A stretch of 64,000 bases of DNA, from positions 52,507 to 116,506 of the forward strand of contig QHYZ01000059.1 in NCBI GenBank assembly GCA_003225295.1, given 5' to 3'. The notes beneath the pieces are model-generated. The model saw nothing but the letters and a program-made list of their open reading frames with translations. It was not told the DNA's origin and did not search any database. Positions 29,901 to 37,718 of this stretch are shown here, one piece after another. Each line of letters begins with the position of its first letter. Within the stretch, counting starts at the first letter, position 1. Source of the stretch: Acidobacteriota bacterium (GTDB lineage: Bacteria > Acidobacteriota > Terriglobia > Acidiferrales > UBA7541). The position numbers were made by a program, and so were the translations under genes.

Positions 29901-30034
29901 AGATGGTCATTGCTCGCCAGGACATCAAAACCATGCGTGTCAGCAAGGTCTCTATGATGCCGGAAGGCCTGGAGAAACAGATCAGCACTAGCCAAATGGC
30001 GGACCTGCTGACGTTTTTAAAAGCAGTCCGGTAA
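26960..30034 (+). CDS. PVC-type haem-binding protein: sorbosone-dehydrogenase-like propeller, HEAT repeats, cytochrome c domain
   Basis: 1024 residues from GTG 26960; GTG 26984, behind AGGTAAG, is an alternative start. Signal-anchor about 20-43. Residues 55-430 form a beta-propeller of the Pirellula/Verrucomicrobium type (F-V-A-E-P-M-I-N-S-P, D-T-N-G-D-G-L-P-D-R, N-G-P-L-Y-G-P-D-N-W), related to membrane-bound sugar (sorbosone/glucose) dehydrogenases. Residues 440-870 are HEAT-like helical repeats. The C-terminal 130 residues hold one c-type haem site C-S-K-C-H with a likely Met ligand further on. It probably oxidises a sugar-like substrate in the periplasm and passes electrons to the respiratory chain. 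It is divergent from the TPR/CRTAC1 operon. Confidence 0.85.
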   Translation: MLKPQVSEVSLLPLSPSPRRAWLLGALSVLTIAIVVVGLLVRPRRPNGPPYSPHDALRTITIHRGFRVEPFVAEPMINSPVAMDWDENGRIYVAEDTGYPLDTRPIGRIVLLEDTNGDGLPDRRTVFADHIVMPNGVMCWKGGVLVTAAPDVWFFKDTTGSGHADVREKILTGFAFTNPQHMVNGPLYGPDNWIYLAHQGPVHTVVFQDDFGDRGSDIRFADGQGPQLKMAPRSVRFRPETHQLEFLSSWSQYGQAFDEWGRHFAITNDSNGRHDVIAARYLQRNPALLLPTVQQDVSTADNNNVFPITHNPRFEILTDVGTLTSSCSITLPYLGGAFPSSFERVACLAESAHNLVHCDMWSDLGATYSARRLEEKVEFVASTDAWFRPVNMYIGPDGALYLIDYYRNTIEHPEWMAADTYHAGYLYNGQDRGRIYRIVPDTQTPLPLPKKIRLDQAPDAELVQQLSSSNIWWRRTAQRLLLERRHTDAVPSLRQLLEQSPSPLGRVHALWTLDGLEKLDPSLVARALDDPVPGVRENAIRLAEPYLAKAPELARKLTQMAADPDPKVRFQLLCTLGFLDSPEATAAENKLLADGVEDPWMQVAALSASPGRALPYFELAVSRFADSDTNARRNFFHQVGAVVGVKADAKEMRRLLTTVADGSPRNSDWWGGATLDGMAEGVRAKGAGAKANLKEDRDLLLGMFERRPGPVGHAAVHLLAVLRLPNDVAAAQALRRAEMLAANRQADASVRADALDLLALADSDREAGLVESLLDPQEPDIVQIAAVRALSSVRAQKVGPLLLAKWSGMSAPVRAEATNTLLGGGSDRVLLLLEAVKNGDVQTWQLDPYKPRLFMDPDPAVRQLARALFEQSAAQREQVLKEYQAALNIPGDVARGRETFTRVCSKCHALDGVGVAVGPNLGTVRNHPASELLVDIILPSKSIEHGYETYVVEVASGDLMDGIMSAQTSATITLRQERGREMVIARQDIKTMRVSKVSMMPEGLEKQISTSQMADLLTFLKAVR

Positions 30035-30084
30035 TTTCGGTGATCGCCCCAAGCTAGTGGGGCGATGGAGTGGTCTAGTCCCCA

Positions 30085-30933
30085 ATGCGAAAAACGATGC
30101 TGTTTTTGGTACTCGCGGTTTTTCTCTCCGCTATGGGTTTCAGGAGCGCGTTCCTACCTGGCCGGAACGCGAATCCGGCAAACGAGCAAGCTACCCGCTC
30201 CTTTCAGTGGCCAAACGGAAAACGGATGGCCCTCAGCCTAAGCTTTGACGACGGACGTCTCAGTCAAGTCGACACAGGTTTGGCGTTGCTCCGTAACCGC
30301 GGTGTAAGGGTTACGTTTTTCCTTCTAGGGAACCGGATCGAAAAGCGCCTGGAGGGCTGGCGCCAGGCGGTAGCCGACGGACATGAGATCGGCAATCACT
30401 CCCTGACACATCCGTGCACTGGAAACTATGAGTTTAGCCGCCACAACGCTCTTGAGGATTACTCGCTCTCGATGATAGAGAAACAGCTCGACTCGGCGAA
30501 TGCACAAATTAGCCGTCTGCTGGGAATAAAGCCAGAAACTTTTGCCTACCCTTGCGGACAGAAGTTTGTTGGAAGGGGAAGGAACGCGAAAAGCTACGTA
30601 CCCTTGATTGCGAAGCGTTTTTTGGTCGGCCGCGGTTATCTCGACGAAGCCGCGAACGATCCCGCGTTCTGTGATCTCGCGCAGACACTGGGCACGCCTT
30701 TTGACGACATGAGCTTTGAACAAATGATCAAACCGATCGAGGAAGCGGCGAAGCAAGGGCGCTGGCTGATTTTTGTGGGCCACGAGATCGGTGAGCGAGG
30801 TTATCAGGTGACCGACACCAAAGCGCTGGAGGCATTGTGCGACTATGCCAATGACCCGGCCAACAGCGTTTGGCTCGGAACCGTCAGGGAAATCGGGACG
30901 TATATCCAGGAGCATCGAGCGGCGATCAACTGA
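30085..30933 (+). CDS. Polysaccharide deacetylase (NodB-type) family protein
   Basis: 282 residues with a short N-terminal signal peptide (M-L-F-L-V-L-A-V-F-L-S-A). The NodB motifs are readable: L-S-F-D-D-G (catalytic base Asp and metal Asp) near residue 54, H-E-I-G-N-H-S-L-T-H (metal His pair) near 100, and F-A-Y-P-C-G near 152. These coordinate the metal for de-N-acetylation or de-O-acetylation of polysaccharides. It begins 50 bases after the haem-protein gene on the same strand. The 299 bases downstream to the convergent phospholipase gene hold no supportable gene and no convincing terminator. Confidence 0.88.
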   Translation: MRKTMLFLVLAVFLSAMGFRSAFLPGRNANPANEQATRSFQWPNGKRMALSLSFDDGRLSQVDTGLALLRNRGVRVTFFLLGNRIEKRLEGWRQAVADGHEIGNHSLTHPCTGNYEFSRHNALEDYSLSMIEKQLDSANAQISRLLGIKPETFAYPCGQKFVGRGRNAKSYVPLIAKRFLVGRGYLDEAANDPAFCDLAQTLGTPFDDMSFEQMIKPIEEAAKQGRWLIFVGHEIGERGYQVTDTKALEALCDYANDPANSVWLGTVREIGTYIQEHRAAIN

Positions 30934-31232
30934 GACGACTGGCCTTAGGGTGACAGACCTCATCCTGGATAGCGCCACTTTGCAGGCAGAACACGTCCTT
31001 GCCGACCAACGCGAGTTCATCGCCTCTCCTAACTAAAACACTGGAGGGTGTTTGTGGCCGCACTGTTGTGGCGGCATTTGACAGACCGGCACAGATCAAG
31101 CCAGACTTAGCCCGCCCTTTTTCCGACACCGGCGTTCTTGATCGTGGGTCTCGGAAGTGACGAGCGGTTCCCCGAACGGAAAAAAAACGCACTTCTTTCC
31201 GTCATTGAAAAGGTGACAAAGAATCATGACCT

Positions 31233-33338
31233 TCAGGTCGCGGAAGTAGCTTGCGGCACAGGTGCGGCGATGGCGGGATCGGTCACGCTGGATTTTCCGG
31301 TTTCCACGTGTCCTGCCAGCTGCCGCTGAAAGCTGGCATCGGAATCGACGCGTACGGTCAAGTCGTACCAGCCGAAAGATTCATGCAACTGGCTAACATA
31401 CGTAACAATGTCGTGCGGGTGCAGCAGGTGCGTGCGCGTTTTGCCGGAGTACGCGTCAAAGATACTCACTTTTTCTGCGCTTGAGCTGTGGTTGCGAATC
31501 ACAAGCGCGACGGCCTCCGATTCCTGGTCGTAAATTGCATTCACGGTGAAGTTGGCGCTGCCCGCTCCGAGGCCACCAGCGAAAGTGCGCAGGAAGCCGT
31601 TCGGACCGAAGACGGAGAAATTGTACGAAGTAGCGCCGCTGGTTCCGAAACTGTCCGAAGTTTCGTCCCCTGCGCCCACGGTGTAGGTCCATGGCCCGGT
31701 CTGGCCGTCGCCGGAGCGCACCTGAAAGACCGCTCCGGCCTTGCCGGTGTTCCGGAAGAAAAGCTGGACGCCTCCGTGGGAAGCCTTTACTTCTCCTTCG
31801 AGATGCAGCTCATACGGCAGCGCGCGTGCCGGACACGTGCCGGACTCTTGCTCCGGCAGTTCCTGGTTGGCCGGCGGAGTGGGCACGTAATCGGGATAAC
31901 GGTTTTGGTTGGGCGGAGCATAGGAGGCGGTGTTGGGCAGGGCAACGATTGCGTCGTTTGGCGACGCGAAGTTGAACGCCGAAGTCAAGTCGCCGGCAAC
32001 CGCGCGGCGCCATGCGGTGATGTTCGGCTCGAAGATCCCGAAGCGGCGCTCGAGGAAGCGGATCAGCGAGGTGTGATCAAACACCTCGGAGTTGACCCAC
32101 CCACCCTTGCTCCAAGGCGAGATAACGATCATAGGGACACGGACGCCAAGCCCGTACGGTCCGGGGGTGTATGTAGACGCCGGGTAGGAAGGGCTGCCGG
32201 TAAACAGTTCATTCGTTGTGCCCACCGTCGAAATGCCTGCCGCTCGCGACGGCGGCGGTGTCGGCGGCACCATGTGATCGAAGAAGCCGTCGTTCTCGTC
32301 GAACATTAAGAAAAAGACAGTCTTGCTCCAAACCTTGGCGTTGGCGGTCAGCGCATCGAGCATCTGTGAGACGTACCACGCGCCGTAGTTCGAGGGCCAG
32401 TTCCCGTGCTCGGTATACGCCTCGGGCGCCACGATCCAGGACACGTGCGGCAACCGATTCGCGAGAACGTCATCGCGGAAGATGTCGAACAGCGTTCCGC
32501 TCTTCAAAATGTTGGTCCCGGTTCTCGCTTTCTGCGCGAGTGGACTGCTGTCTGGAGCGTTTTGATATTGATGGAAGTACAGCAATGAATTGTCTCCGTA
32601 ATTGCCAATGTAGGCGTTGCCAGTCCAGCCCCAAAAGTCGGCAGCATCGAGTCCGTCGCCAACATCTTGATAGACCTTCCAGGAGATCCCTGCTTGCTCG
32701 AGCAGCTCAGGGTAAGTCGGCCACCCATAACCGGCTTCGGCGTTGTCAATCACCGGACCGTCGCCGCTTCCGTCATTGCCCACCCATCCGGTCCACAGGT
32801 GATAGCGGTTCGGGTCGGTCGGTCCCAGCAACGAGCAGTGATATGCGTCGCAGACCGTGAACGCATCGGCAAGCGCATAGTGGAATGGGATATCTTGGCG
32901 AGTAAGGTGCGCCATGGCGCTGGTGCCCTTCTGCGGGACCCACTGGTCGTAGGCTCCGCCATTCCACGCCGCATGCGTCCCGTTCCAGTCGTGCGGCGTG
33001 TCCTCCAGGAACTCTAGACCCAGATTGGAGGCACCAGGGTGGAAGGGCAGCACGTAGCCGTCGGGATTGTTCGGGTCCGGCTGATGAAAGACGCTCTTAC
33101 CCGAAGGCAGCTTGACGGCTCGTGGGTCTCCGAAGCCGCGCACACCACGCAGCGTTCCGAAATAGTGATCGAATGAACGGTTCTCCTGCATCATGAAGAC
33201 GATGTGCTCTACGTCATGGATAGTCCCGCTGCGGCTGTCCGCCGGAATCGCCAACGCGCGGCTGATGCTTGGAGGAAAAGCGGTGTAGGCCGCAGCTGTC
33301 GTCAAAAGCTTAAGGAAGTCGCGACGGTCTCTGCTCAT
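31233..33338 (-). CDS. Phosphocholine-specific phospholipase C-type phosphoesterase, Tat-exported
   Basis: 701 residues from ATG 33338 (GTG 33350 is in frame, but AAGGG lies 11 bases before the ATG). Tat leader R-D-R-R-D-F-L-K-L-L at about 3-12. The phosphoesterase core has F-M-M-Q-E-N-R-S-F-D-H-Y-F-G (metal ligands), a L-L-G-P-T-D-P-N-R-Y nucleophile region, D-E-N-D-G-F-F-D-H and W-V-N-S-E-V-F-D-H-T-S, as in bacterial phospholipase C / AcpA enzymes. The last 200 residues form two beta-sandwich PLipase_C_C-type domains. Expected role: periplasmic or secreted hydrolysis of phospholipid head groups, giving phosphate and lipid. A related phosphoesterase gene lies upstream on the same strand. Confidence 0.88.
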   Translation of the reverse strand: MSRDRRDFLKLLTTAAAYTAFPPSISRALAIPADSRSGTIHDVEHIVFMMQENRSFDHYFGTLRGVRGFGDPRAVKLPSGKSVFHQPDPNNPDGYVLPFHPGASNLGLEFLEDTPHDWNGTHAAWNGGAYDQWVPQKGTSAMAHLTRQDIPFHYALADAFTVCDAYHCSLLGPTDPNRYHLWTGWVGNDGSGDGPVIDNAEAGYGWPTYPELLEQAGISWKVYQDVGDGLDAADFWGWTGNAYIGNYGDNSLLYFHQYQNAPDSSPLAQKARTGTNILKSGTLFDIFRDDVLANRLPHVSWIVAPEAYTEHGNWPSNYGAWYVSQMLDALTANAKVWSKTVFFLMFDENDGFFDHMVPPTPPPSRAAGISTVGTTNELFTGSPSYPASTYTPGPYGLGVRVPMIVISPWSKGGWVNSEVFDHTSLIRFLERRFGIFEPNITAWRRAVAGDLTSAFNFASPNDAIVALPNTASYAPPNQNRYPDYVPTPPANQELPEQESGTCPARALPYELHLEGEVKASHGGVQLFFRNTGKAGAVFQVRSGDGQTGPWTYTVGAGDETSDSFGTSGATSYNFSVFGPNGFLRTFAGGLGAGSANFTVNAIYDQESEAVALVIRNHSSSAEKVSIFDAYSGKTRTHLLHPHDIVTYVSQLHESFGWYDLTVRVDSDASFQRQLAGHVETGKSSVTDPAIAAPVPQATSAT

Positions 33339-33676
33339 GGTGGATTTCACCCTTTCTGGACTACCTGCGGGGGTAATCGCGCGCGGCAGCTTAGTCCCTG
33401 CGTATTGCGGTTCGATGATGATCAGGTTGTATTTGTGTGACTTGGTTGTGGAAGCCCGTCTCGACGCCTGCGAATTTCTTCGCGCAGGAATTAATGCGGA
33501 TTTGATTACGCATCAAGTAAAGGTCGGCAAATTCTCAAGCGCCTTGGTGCGCGCGACCAAACCCGTTGCCGCTCTGCAGTCCTACTTGCTGCAACAGCGA
33601 AGTGACCAGGAAAACCCACACGTGCAAGCCAACCACGGCCGTTCCGCGGGGGCCGATATAGCGCCGTATGTGTCCG
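33339..33676. other. Gap between two phosphoesterase genes
   Basis: About 340 bases without a supportable gene. On the minus strand the frame before the phospholipase start is open and includes an N-L-I-I-I-E-P-Q-Y stretch. A similar T-A-T-T-G-C-G-G-containing segment lies upstream of the other phosphoesterase gene (35013-35066). This may be a shared leader or a relic; no function can be assigned. Confidence 0.3.
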
Positions 33677-34936
33677 TTACTCGCCGCGGTCTCCGGCAAA
33701 CAGGTCCGACATCACGTGCACGCTCGAATCACAGGCATGATTGAGGCACGGAAGGCCCAAGCCTGCCTCGAGTGATTTCAGGAGCGAAAAATGGGTGTAG
33801 AACTCGCCGCTCTGAACACCGTGAACGCCGTAGTTGGTGTCCACGACGAGCAACACCTGATTCGTATTGGGTACGGCGCTGTAATCATTTTCGTCCCACA
33901 GCACGATGATGGCGTTGCGGCCCTCGCGCCAGACAGAAGAGTCATGGATAGCGTTCACGATGGTTCGCAAGGCAACATCGCCCTGATAAATCAATGCTGG
34001 GTTTAGTCCAACCTGTGTGCCATTGTCGTGCGGATCGAAGTCACAGGAAGGGCCGGCGTTGTCGCGTCCATGCTGGTCATTGCATTGATTTGGAGCAATG
34101 AACGATAACGTGGGGACGTGACCCGAGCCGAGGTCCTCAAGCAGACCATGCGCGCCCTGAAAACCCACAACGTTGCTCAAGCTGTTGCGGGAATTCGTGC
34201 CTTCTTGCACGCTGCGGAAATACGCGAACGGGTTATGCTTTACCGCATACAAATTTATGAGCGTTTGTTGTTCGCCCGGCATCGCGTTGGCCATTTCCGC
34301 GTTGCTGGTAAAGAAGCCATCGCTATTGTTGACTCCGTCGGCTCCGCCGGGAGGCAGGTTTTCCTGGTAGCTCTCCCAGCTTTTGCCCCATTCAACTAAC
34401 TGATCGCCGATACTCTTACCACTCGTATTCGTGGCTGCTGGAATCTCCAGCTGGCCATCGATGTCGACCACGGCAGTGACCGCTGGAGGGCTAGTTTCGT
34501 TCGTGGTGTCGATGAGTGGGGTAGCGGCGTCAGTCCCCTCTCCCCCAATCGGGCAAACATCGGGGCTTGCCGGCACGTCCGTCGCGGCCTTCCCCGAGGC
34601 CAGGTTGGTGATGCAGTTGGTATTGTGCCAGTCAGGAGAGTTGTCCGTCAGGACTCCAAAGTTCGATCCGCCGACGACTTCTAGGTAATTCGTTAAGCTG
34701 GGATGGGCGATCGCGAAGTAATTGTTGGCCGCGTTCGCGGATTTCGCGTAATGATTGGCGAACGGCGCATTGGGATTATTGATGATCTGACTGTAGCTGT
34801 GGTTCTCCATCATGATGACGAAGACGTGATCGAGATGCGGTATGCCACGCGGAATCTGACCTTCCTGAGCACGAAGTGGCGTCGTGCTCACCAGCAGGAT
34901 CACCGACAGGCATAGAACTGCGACCTTTTTTGTCAT
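33677..34936 (-). CDS. Secreted alkaline/acid phosphatase-like phosphoesterase (PF04185)
   Basis: 419 residues from ATG 34936, with AAAGG 10 bases upstream; GTG 34945 is in frame. Sec signal peptide V-A-V-L-C-L-S-V-I-L-L-V-S, cleavage after R-A-Q. Core motifs are V-F-V-I-M-M-E-N-H-S-Y, A-H-P-S-L-T-N-Y-L-E-V (catalytic Thr/Ser and metal ligands), I-A-P-N-Q-C-N-D-Q-H-G and L-W-D-E-N-D-Y. These match the AcpA-type phosphoesterase family, shorter than phospholipase C and without the C-terminal beta-sandwiches. Likely role: phosphate release from organic phosphate outside the cytoplasm. Confidence 0.87.
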   Translation of the reverse strand: MTKKVAVLCLSVILLVSTTPLRAQEGQIPRGIPHLDHVFVIMMENHSYSQIINNPNAPFANHYAKSANAANNYFAIAHPSLTNYLEVVGGSNFGVLTDNSPDWHNTNCITNLASGKAATDVPASPDVCPIGGEGTDAATPLIDTTNETSPPAVTAVVDIDGQLEIPAATNTSGKSIGDQLVEWGKSWESYQENLPPGGADGVNNSDGFFTSNAEMANAMPGEQQTLINLYAVKHNPFAYFRSVQEGTNSRNSLSNVVGFQGAHGLLEDLGSGHVPTLSFIAPNQCNDQHGRDNAGPSCDFDPHDNGTQVGLNPALIYQGDVALRTIVNAIHDSSVWREGRNAIIVLWDENDYSAVPNTNQVLLVVDTNYGVHGVQSGEFYTHFSLLKSLEAGLGLPCLNHACDSSVHVMSDLFAGDRGE

Positions 34937-35377
34937 TCCAATCACCTTTCTATCGACGAGGGTTGTCGACCTTCTGGCGCGGGGATCGGCGCCGATTCAA
35001 GGGTCGCAGCCTAGTAGCGGCTTATTGCGGCCGTATGACGATCGCATTAAAGTGCGTGGACTCAGGCGCAACGATGTAGACGAACCGCGGCACCTGCTCG
35101 AATTCCCGAAGCTGCCGGGTCTGCAGGTCACGTATGTTTCGAAGGGATGTCGGCCCGTCCCCGCACACTTCTAATATGGGTTGGCGCTCCCTGTTAGCGT
35201 TCGATCTTCTTGCGAAGATGCAGAATCGAGCAGCATCGCTCCAGAACACGGCGCCAAACATTTGTGCTAGGCCAAGTGAGAGCCGATCCCAGGCCATCGC
35301 CGTTCCGTCGGGAAAGGAAGCACATCCGTGGTTCGGTCGCACGCAGCGTGCCACCAGTGCGTTCGCGCTCCAAGCAT
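34937..35377. other. Gap upstream of the ars operon, with a possible C-terminal gene relic on the minus strand
   Basis: The minus-strand frame 35354-35022 ends in F-V-Y-I-V-A-P-E-S-T-H-F-N-A-I-V-I-R-P-Q and a stop. This reads like a real protein terminus, but its first 50 codons and start look random. It could be the tail of a decayed gene; the family was not recognised. No other gene is supported in these 440 bases. Confidence 0.3.
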
Positions 35378-35425
35378 TTGACTCGTGCGCGGGATTATCC
35401 TATATTTCCATTGTTTTGGAAATAT
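35378..35425 (+). promoter_or_regulatory. arsR promoter with overlapping operator palindrome
   Basis: TTGACT (35378-35383) and TATATT (35401-35406) are separated by exactly 17 bases, a good sigma-70 type promoter. A perfect 9-bp inverted repeat, ATATTTCCA (35402-35410) and TGGAAATAT (35417-35425) with a 6-base centre, covers the -10, the expected transcription start and the first bases of the ATG. This is where an autoregulating ArsR repressor would bind. Confidence 0.75.
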
Positions 35426-35759
35426 GAAGACATCATTTGCCGTCGATTCGTTGGCTGCTCTGGCACAAGAAACGCGTCTCAATATTTTTCGCTTGCTCGT
35501 GCGGCACGCGCCCAGCGGACTTCCGGCAGGAACAATCGCGCGCCGCCTCCGGTTGCCCGGCCCAACGCTTTCCTTTCACCTGAACGTGCTGGCCGCAGCG
35601 GGGCTCGTTCGGGCAGATAAGAACGGACGGTCCATCGCTTATTCCGCGAACCTGGACAGCGTCAACCGCCTGACGGGGTTCCTCATGGAGAATTGCTGCG
35701 GCGGGCGAGGCGGATGTCCGCCGTTCTGGGAGCCCGCGAATCCGCGCCCAAAGGAGTGA
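35424..35759 (+). CDS. arsR: ArsR-type arsenic-responsive repressor
   Basis: 111 residues from ATG 35424, inside the right arm of the operator. Winged-helix DNA-binding domain: L-A-A-L-A-Q-E-T-R-L-N-I-F-R-L-L helix, then G-P-T-L-S-F-H-L-N-V-L recognition helix and a G-R-S-I-A-Y-S wing. The usual helix-alpha3 metal box (E-L-C-V-C-D-L) is missing. Instead the C-terminus carries Cys91, Cys92 and Cys98 (C-C-G-G-R-G-G-C), the same C-C-x5-C spacing reported for the Acidithiobacillus ferrooxidans ArsR that binds As(III) at its C-terminus. The 3-base gap to the arsenate reductase gene indicates an operon. Confidence 0.88.
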   Translation: MKTSFAVDSLAALAQETRLNIFRLLVRHAPSGLPAGTIARRLRLPGPTLSFHLNVLAAAGLVRADKNGRSIAYSANLDSVNRLTGFLMENCCGGRGGCPPFWEPANPRPKE

Positions 35760-35762
35760 CCC

Positions 35763-36272
35763 ATGCAGGGCCGCTACAACGTTTTATTCCTCTGCACCGG
35801 CAATTCGGCGCGCTCGATCATGGCCGAAGCAATCATGAACCATAAGGGCAGGCCCAACTTCACCGCGTACAGCGCGGGAAGCCAGGCAACCGGGAAGGTC
35901 CGGCCGGAGGCAATCAAACTCGTACAGAAAGCAGGACTACCAACGGACAATCTGCGAAGCAAAGATTGGGATGAATTTGCCAAGCCCGGAGCACCACACC
36001 TTGATTTTGTATTCACTGTTTGCGATAACTCCGCGAAAGAAGTCTGCCCCGTCTGGCCCGGTCAGCCTATGACCGCACATTGGGGCGTTCCCGATCCTGC
36101 GGCGCTGGCCGGAACACCTCAACAAATTGAACGTGCTTTCCTCGATGCCTACATGATTCTCGAACAGCCAATCTCACTGTTTCTGTGCCTTCCCCTTTCC
36201 AGCCTCGACAAACTGGCCATTCAGAAGGAAATCGACAGGATCGGCAAATCCAGTGAAGCCAAATCTGCTTGA
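35763..36272 (+). CDS. arsC: Arsenate reductase, thioredoxin-coupled low-molecular-weight phosphatase type
   Basis: 169 residues. The P-loop L-F-L-C-T-G-N-S-A-R-S places the nucleophilic Cys11 and Arg17 as in low-molecular-weight tyrosine phosphatases. Cys87 (T-V-C-D-N) and Cys95 (E-V-C-P-V-W-P-G) are positioned as the two resolving cysteines of the thioredoxin-dependent ArsC class, and H-W-G-V-P-D-P supplies the general acid. It reduces arsenate to arsenite in the cytoplasm. The C-terminus is about 30 residues longer than the classical enzyme. No arsenite exporter (ArsB/ACR3) or methylase follows in the window. Confidence 0.9.
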   Translation: MQGRYNVLFLCTGNSARSIMAEAIMNHKGRPNFTAYSAGSQATGKVRPEAIKLVQKAGLPTDNLRSKDWDEFAKPGAPHLDFVFTVCDNSAKEVCPVWPGQPMTAHWGVPDPAALAGTPQQIERAFLDAYMILEQPISLFLCLPLSSLDKLAIQKEIDRIGKSSEAKSA

Positions 36273-36276
36273 AGAC

Positions 36277-36299
36277 TCCCCACGCCTAAAGGCGGGGGA
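36277..36299. mobile_element. Solitary hairpin resembling an IS200/IS605-type element end
   Basis: TCCCC (36277-36281), a bulged A, and CGCC (36283-36286) pair with GGCG (36291-36294) and GGGGA (36295-36299) around a TAAA loop. Read on the other strand it is a CCCCCGCC-TTTA-GGCG-GGGGA type hairpin, flanked by GACT/ATTC. That is the form often seen at the right end of IS200/IS605 (tnpB-carrying) elements. No tnpA or tnpB frame is nearby, and there is no U-run, so a plain terminator is the alternative. Bases 36300-36530 hold nothing else firm. Confidence 0.4.
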
Positions 36300-36530
36300 T
36301 TCCCACCACATGCGCAGCGGACCCGCCCAATTCGTCAGCGAATTCACCGCAACTTTCGGGCTTCTATGTGTGATTTGGGGATGCTCTCGTTCCCGTTCCA
36401 ACCCTTTGCCGTGGGCAGTTACCTCACAGCGGCGTATTGGTTCACCGCTTCCACATCCTTCGCAAATGTCATTCCCGCGGCGAAGAAAGAAGCGGGGTGG
36501 ATTCGGCGGGGTTGATTTGCTCGAAAATGC

Positions 36531-37604
36531 TCACTTCTTCCCTAGAGCGGCCCATTGTCCATCGGCTCGGCCCTCCACTTTCATTCGCCCCTTCGCCGTA
36601 TCTCCATCAATCCACCCGGCCAGGGTCGCGGTCACGGGCGCCGGCTTTTCACTCGGCCACGTTCCGTTAAACGTAAGCTCGACATAGCCGTTGTGCCACG
36701 TGCCGCTGATCTGCTGATCCTGGCCAAACGCACCGGACCATGTGCCTTGCACGGCGCTACCGTCGCGATGGAGGTTCATCGATCCTTCGTAACTGCCGTA
36801 GTCGCTGGCGAATTTTACTTCCCATGTTCCGGAGGCTTCGCCGTCATTGATTACGGCTTCCGCTTTGGCAGAAATGACTTTCAGGTCGGAGAAATATGCT
36901 TCCTCCCCGGAATAACCCCATAAGGCAACACTGCCCTGCAGGTCCTCGCCTTTCAAGCCATTCACGGTCAAGCTCGGATTCTCCGATCCGTTGACATACA
37001 ACTTCGCAGTCCTTCCGTGCCCTTCGATTTTCACTTTGGTCCATTTTTCAGGTTGCACATCTGCATAGGATTCGTAAATCCACGGCCATTCTCTGCGCAG
37101 CTTGTACCAATCGAATCCTGGCGCAGCGACGTATTGCACCGAGTGGTTCCGCATGGCCTGATCTTCAGAATGGGAATTCCCAGGCCGAAGGTAAAACAAT
37201 TCGTAGTGCGATGCGTCCGTCCTGGCCCGGAAGGCGATCCCAATAAAGCCGGGCATGCGTACGCCCGGAGGCGTAGTGACCTTCATGGCGACATCGGCCT
37301 CGATCGTTCCGTCCTGAATCTGGATTCCCTTGAGAAAGGCGAAGACGTCTTCCTTCGATTGTGTGGTCAGACGAACCGCTTGGCGTCCTTGGTATTCGAC
37401 TGTCTCTGCCTTCCCGCCGGTCACGATCAGGCCGTTCAGATCGGTCAGGGCCAAGCTCCGCGCCGCCTGTGCGGTTGGCTCCGGGGTGCGAAGGACCTGT
37501 GCGTTCGCGGAAAGGAACGTAGAGATGGCAACCAATACGGCTCCCGGGGCATGCCATAAACCGGATACCTCAAGGGTCTTGCCAAGCTCCGTATTGCTCT
37601 TCAT
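36531..37604 (-). CDS. Secreted LamG-like (DUF1080/3-keto-disaccharide hydrolase-like) protein
   Basis: 357 residues with an N-terminal signal peptide (A-V-L-V-A-I-S-T-F-L-S-A-N-A-Q). Residues 60-255 form a concanavalin/LamG-like jelly roll: I-Q-D-G-T-I-E-A-D-V, I-G-I-A-F-R-A-R-T-D, Y-E-L-F-Y-L-R-P-G and W-T-K-V-K-I-E-G-H-G-R-T-A-K-L-Y-V. This is typical of DUF1080-type proteins that bind or cleave glycosides outside the cytoplasm. The final 100 residues are a second small beta domain (G-T-W-E-V-K-F, G-T-W-S-G-A-F), also repeated in the family. No catalytic residues can be assigned by eye. Confidence 0.7.
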   Translation of the reverse strand: MKSNTELGKTLEVSGLWHAPGAVLVAISTFLSANAQVLRTPEPTAQAARSLALTDLNGLIVTGGKAETVEYQGRQAVRLTTQSKEDVFAFLKGIQIQDGTIEADVAMKVTTPPGVRMPGFIGIAFRARTDASHYELFYLRPGNSHSEDQAMRNHSVQYVAAPGFDWYKLRREWPWIYESYADVQPEKWTKVKIEGHGRTAKLYVNGSENPSLTVNGLKGEDLQGSVALWGYSGEEAYFSDLKVISAKAEAVINDGEASGTWEVKFASDYGSYEGSMNLHRDGSAVQGTWSGAFGQDQQISGTWHNGYVELTFNGTWPSEKPAPVTATLAGWIDGDTAKGRMKVEGRADGQWAALGKK

Positions 37605-37718
37605 TCTGCGCGGCTCCGAACTGGCCTCAAACCAGCCCCGACTTAGGTAGCACGGTATGGCGGAGAGGATAGCGCTCCGCCCTTACCACATGGATCTTGG
37701 CTCTCCAAGGTCTGCCCA

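Noticed and set aside
31021..31200. Hairpins between the deacetylase and phospholipase genes considered as terminators
   Set aside because: Stems are imperfect and not followed by a U-run on the right strand; too weak to annotate.
35022..35354. 110-codon minus-strand frame before the ars operon as an intact gene
   Set aside because: Only the last 50 residues look protein-like; the start region is unconvincing, so it is noted as a possible relic only.
36381..36515. 44-codon plus-strand frame after arsC
   Set aside because: Reads smoothly (A-A-Y-W-F-T-A-S) but has no ribosome site at proper distance, no family and no conservation evidence.
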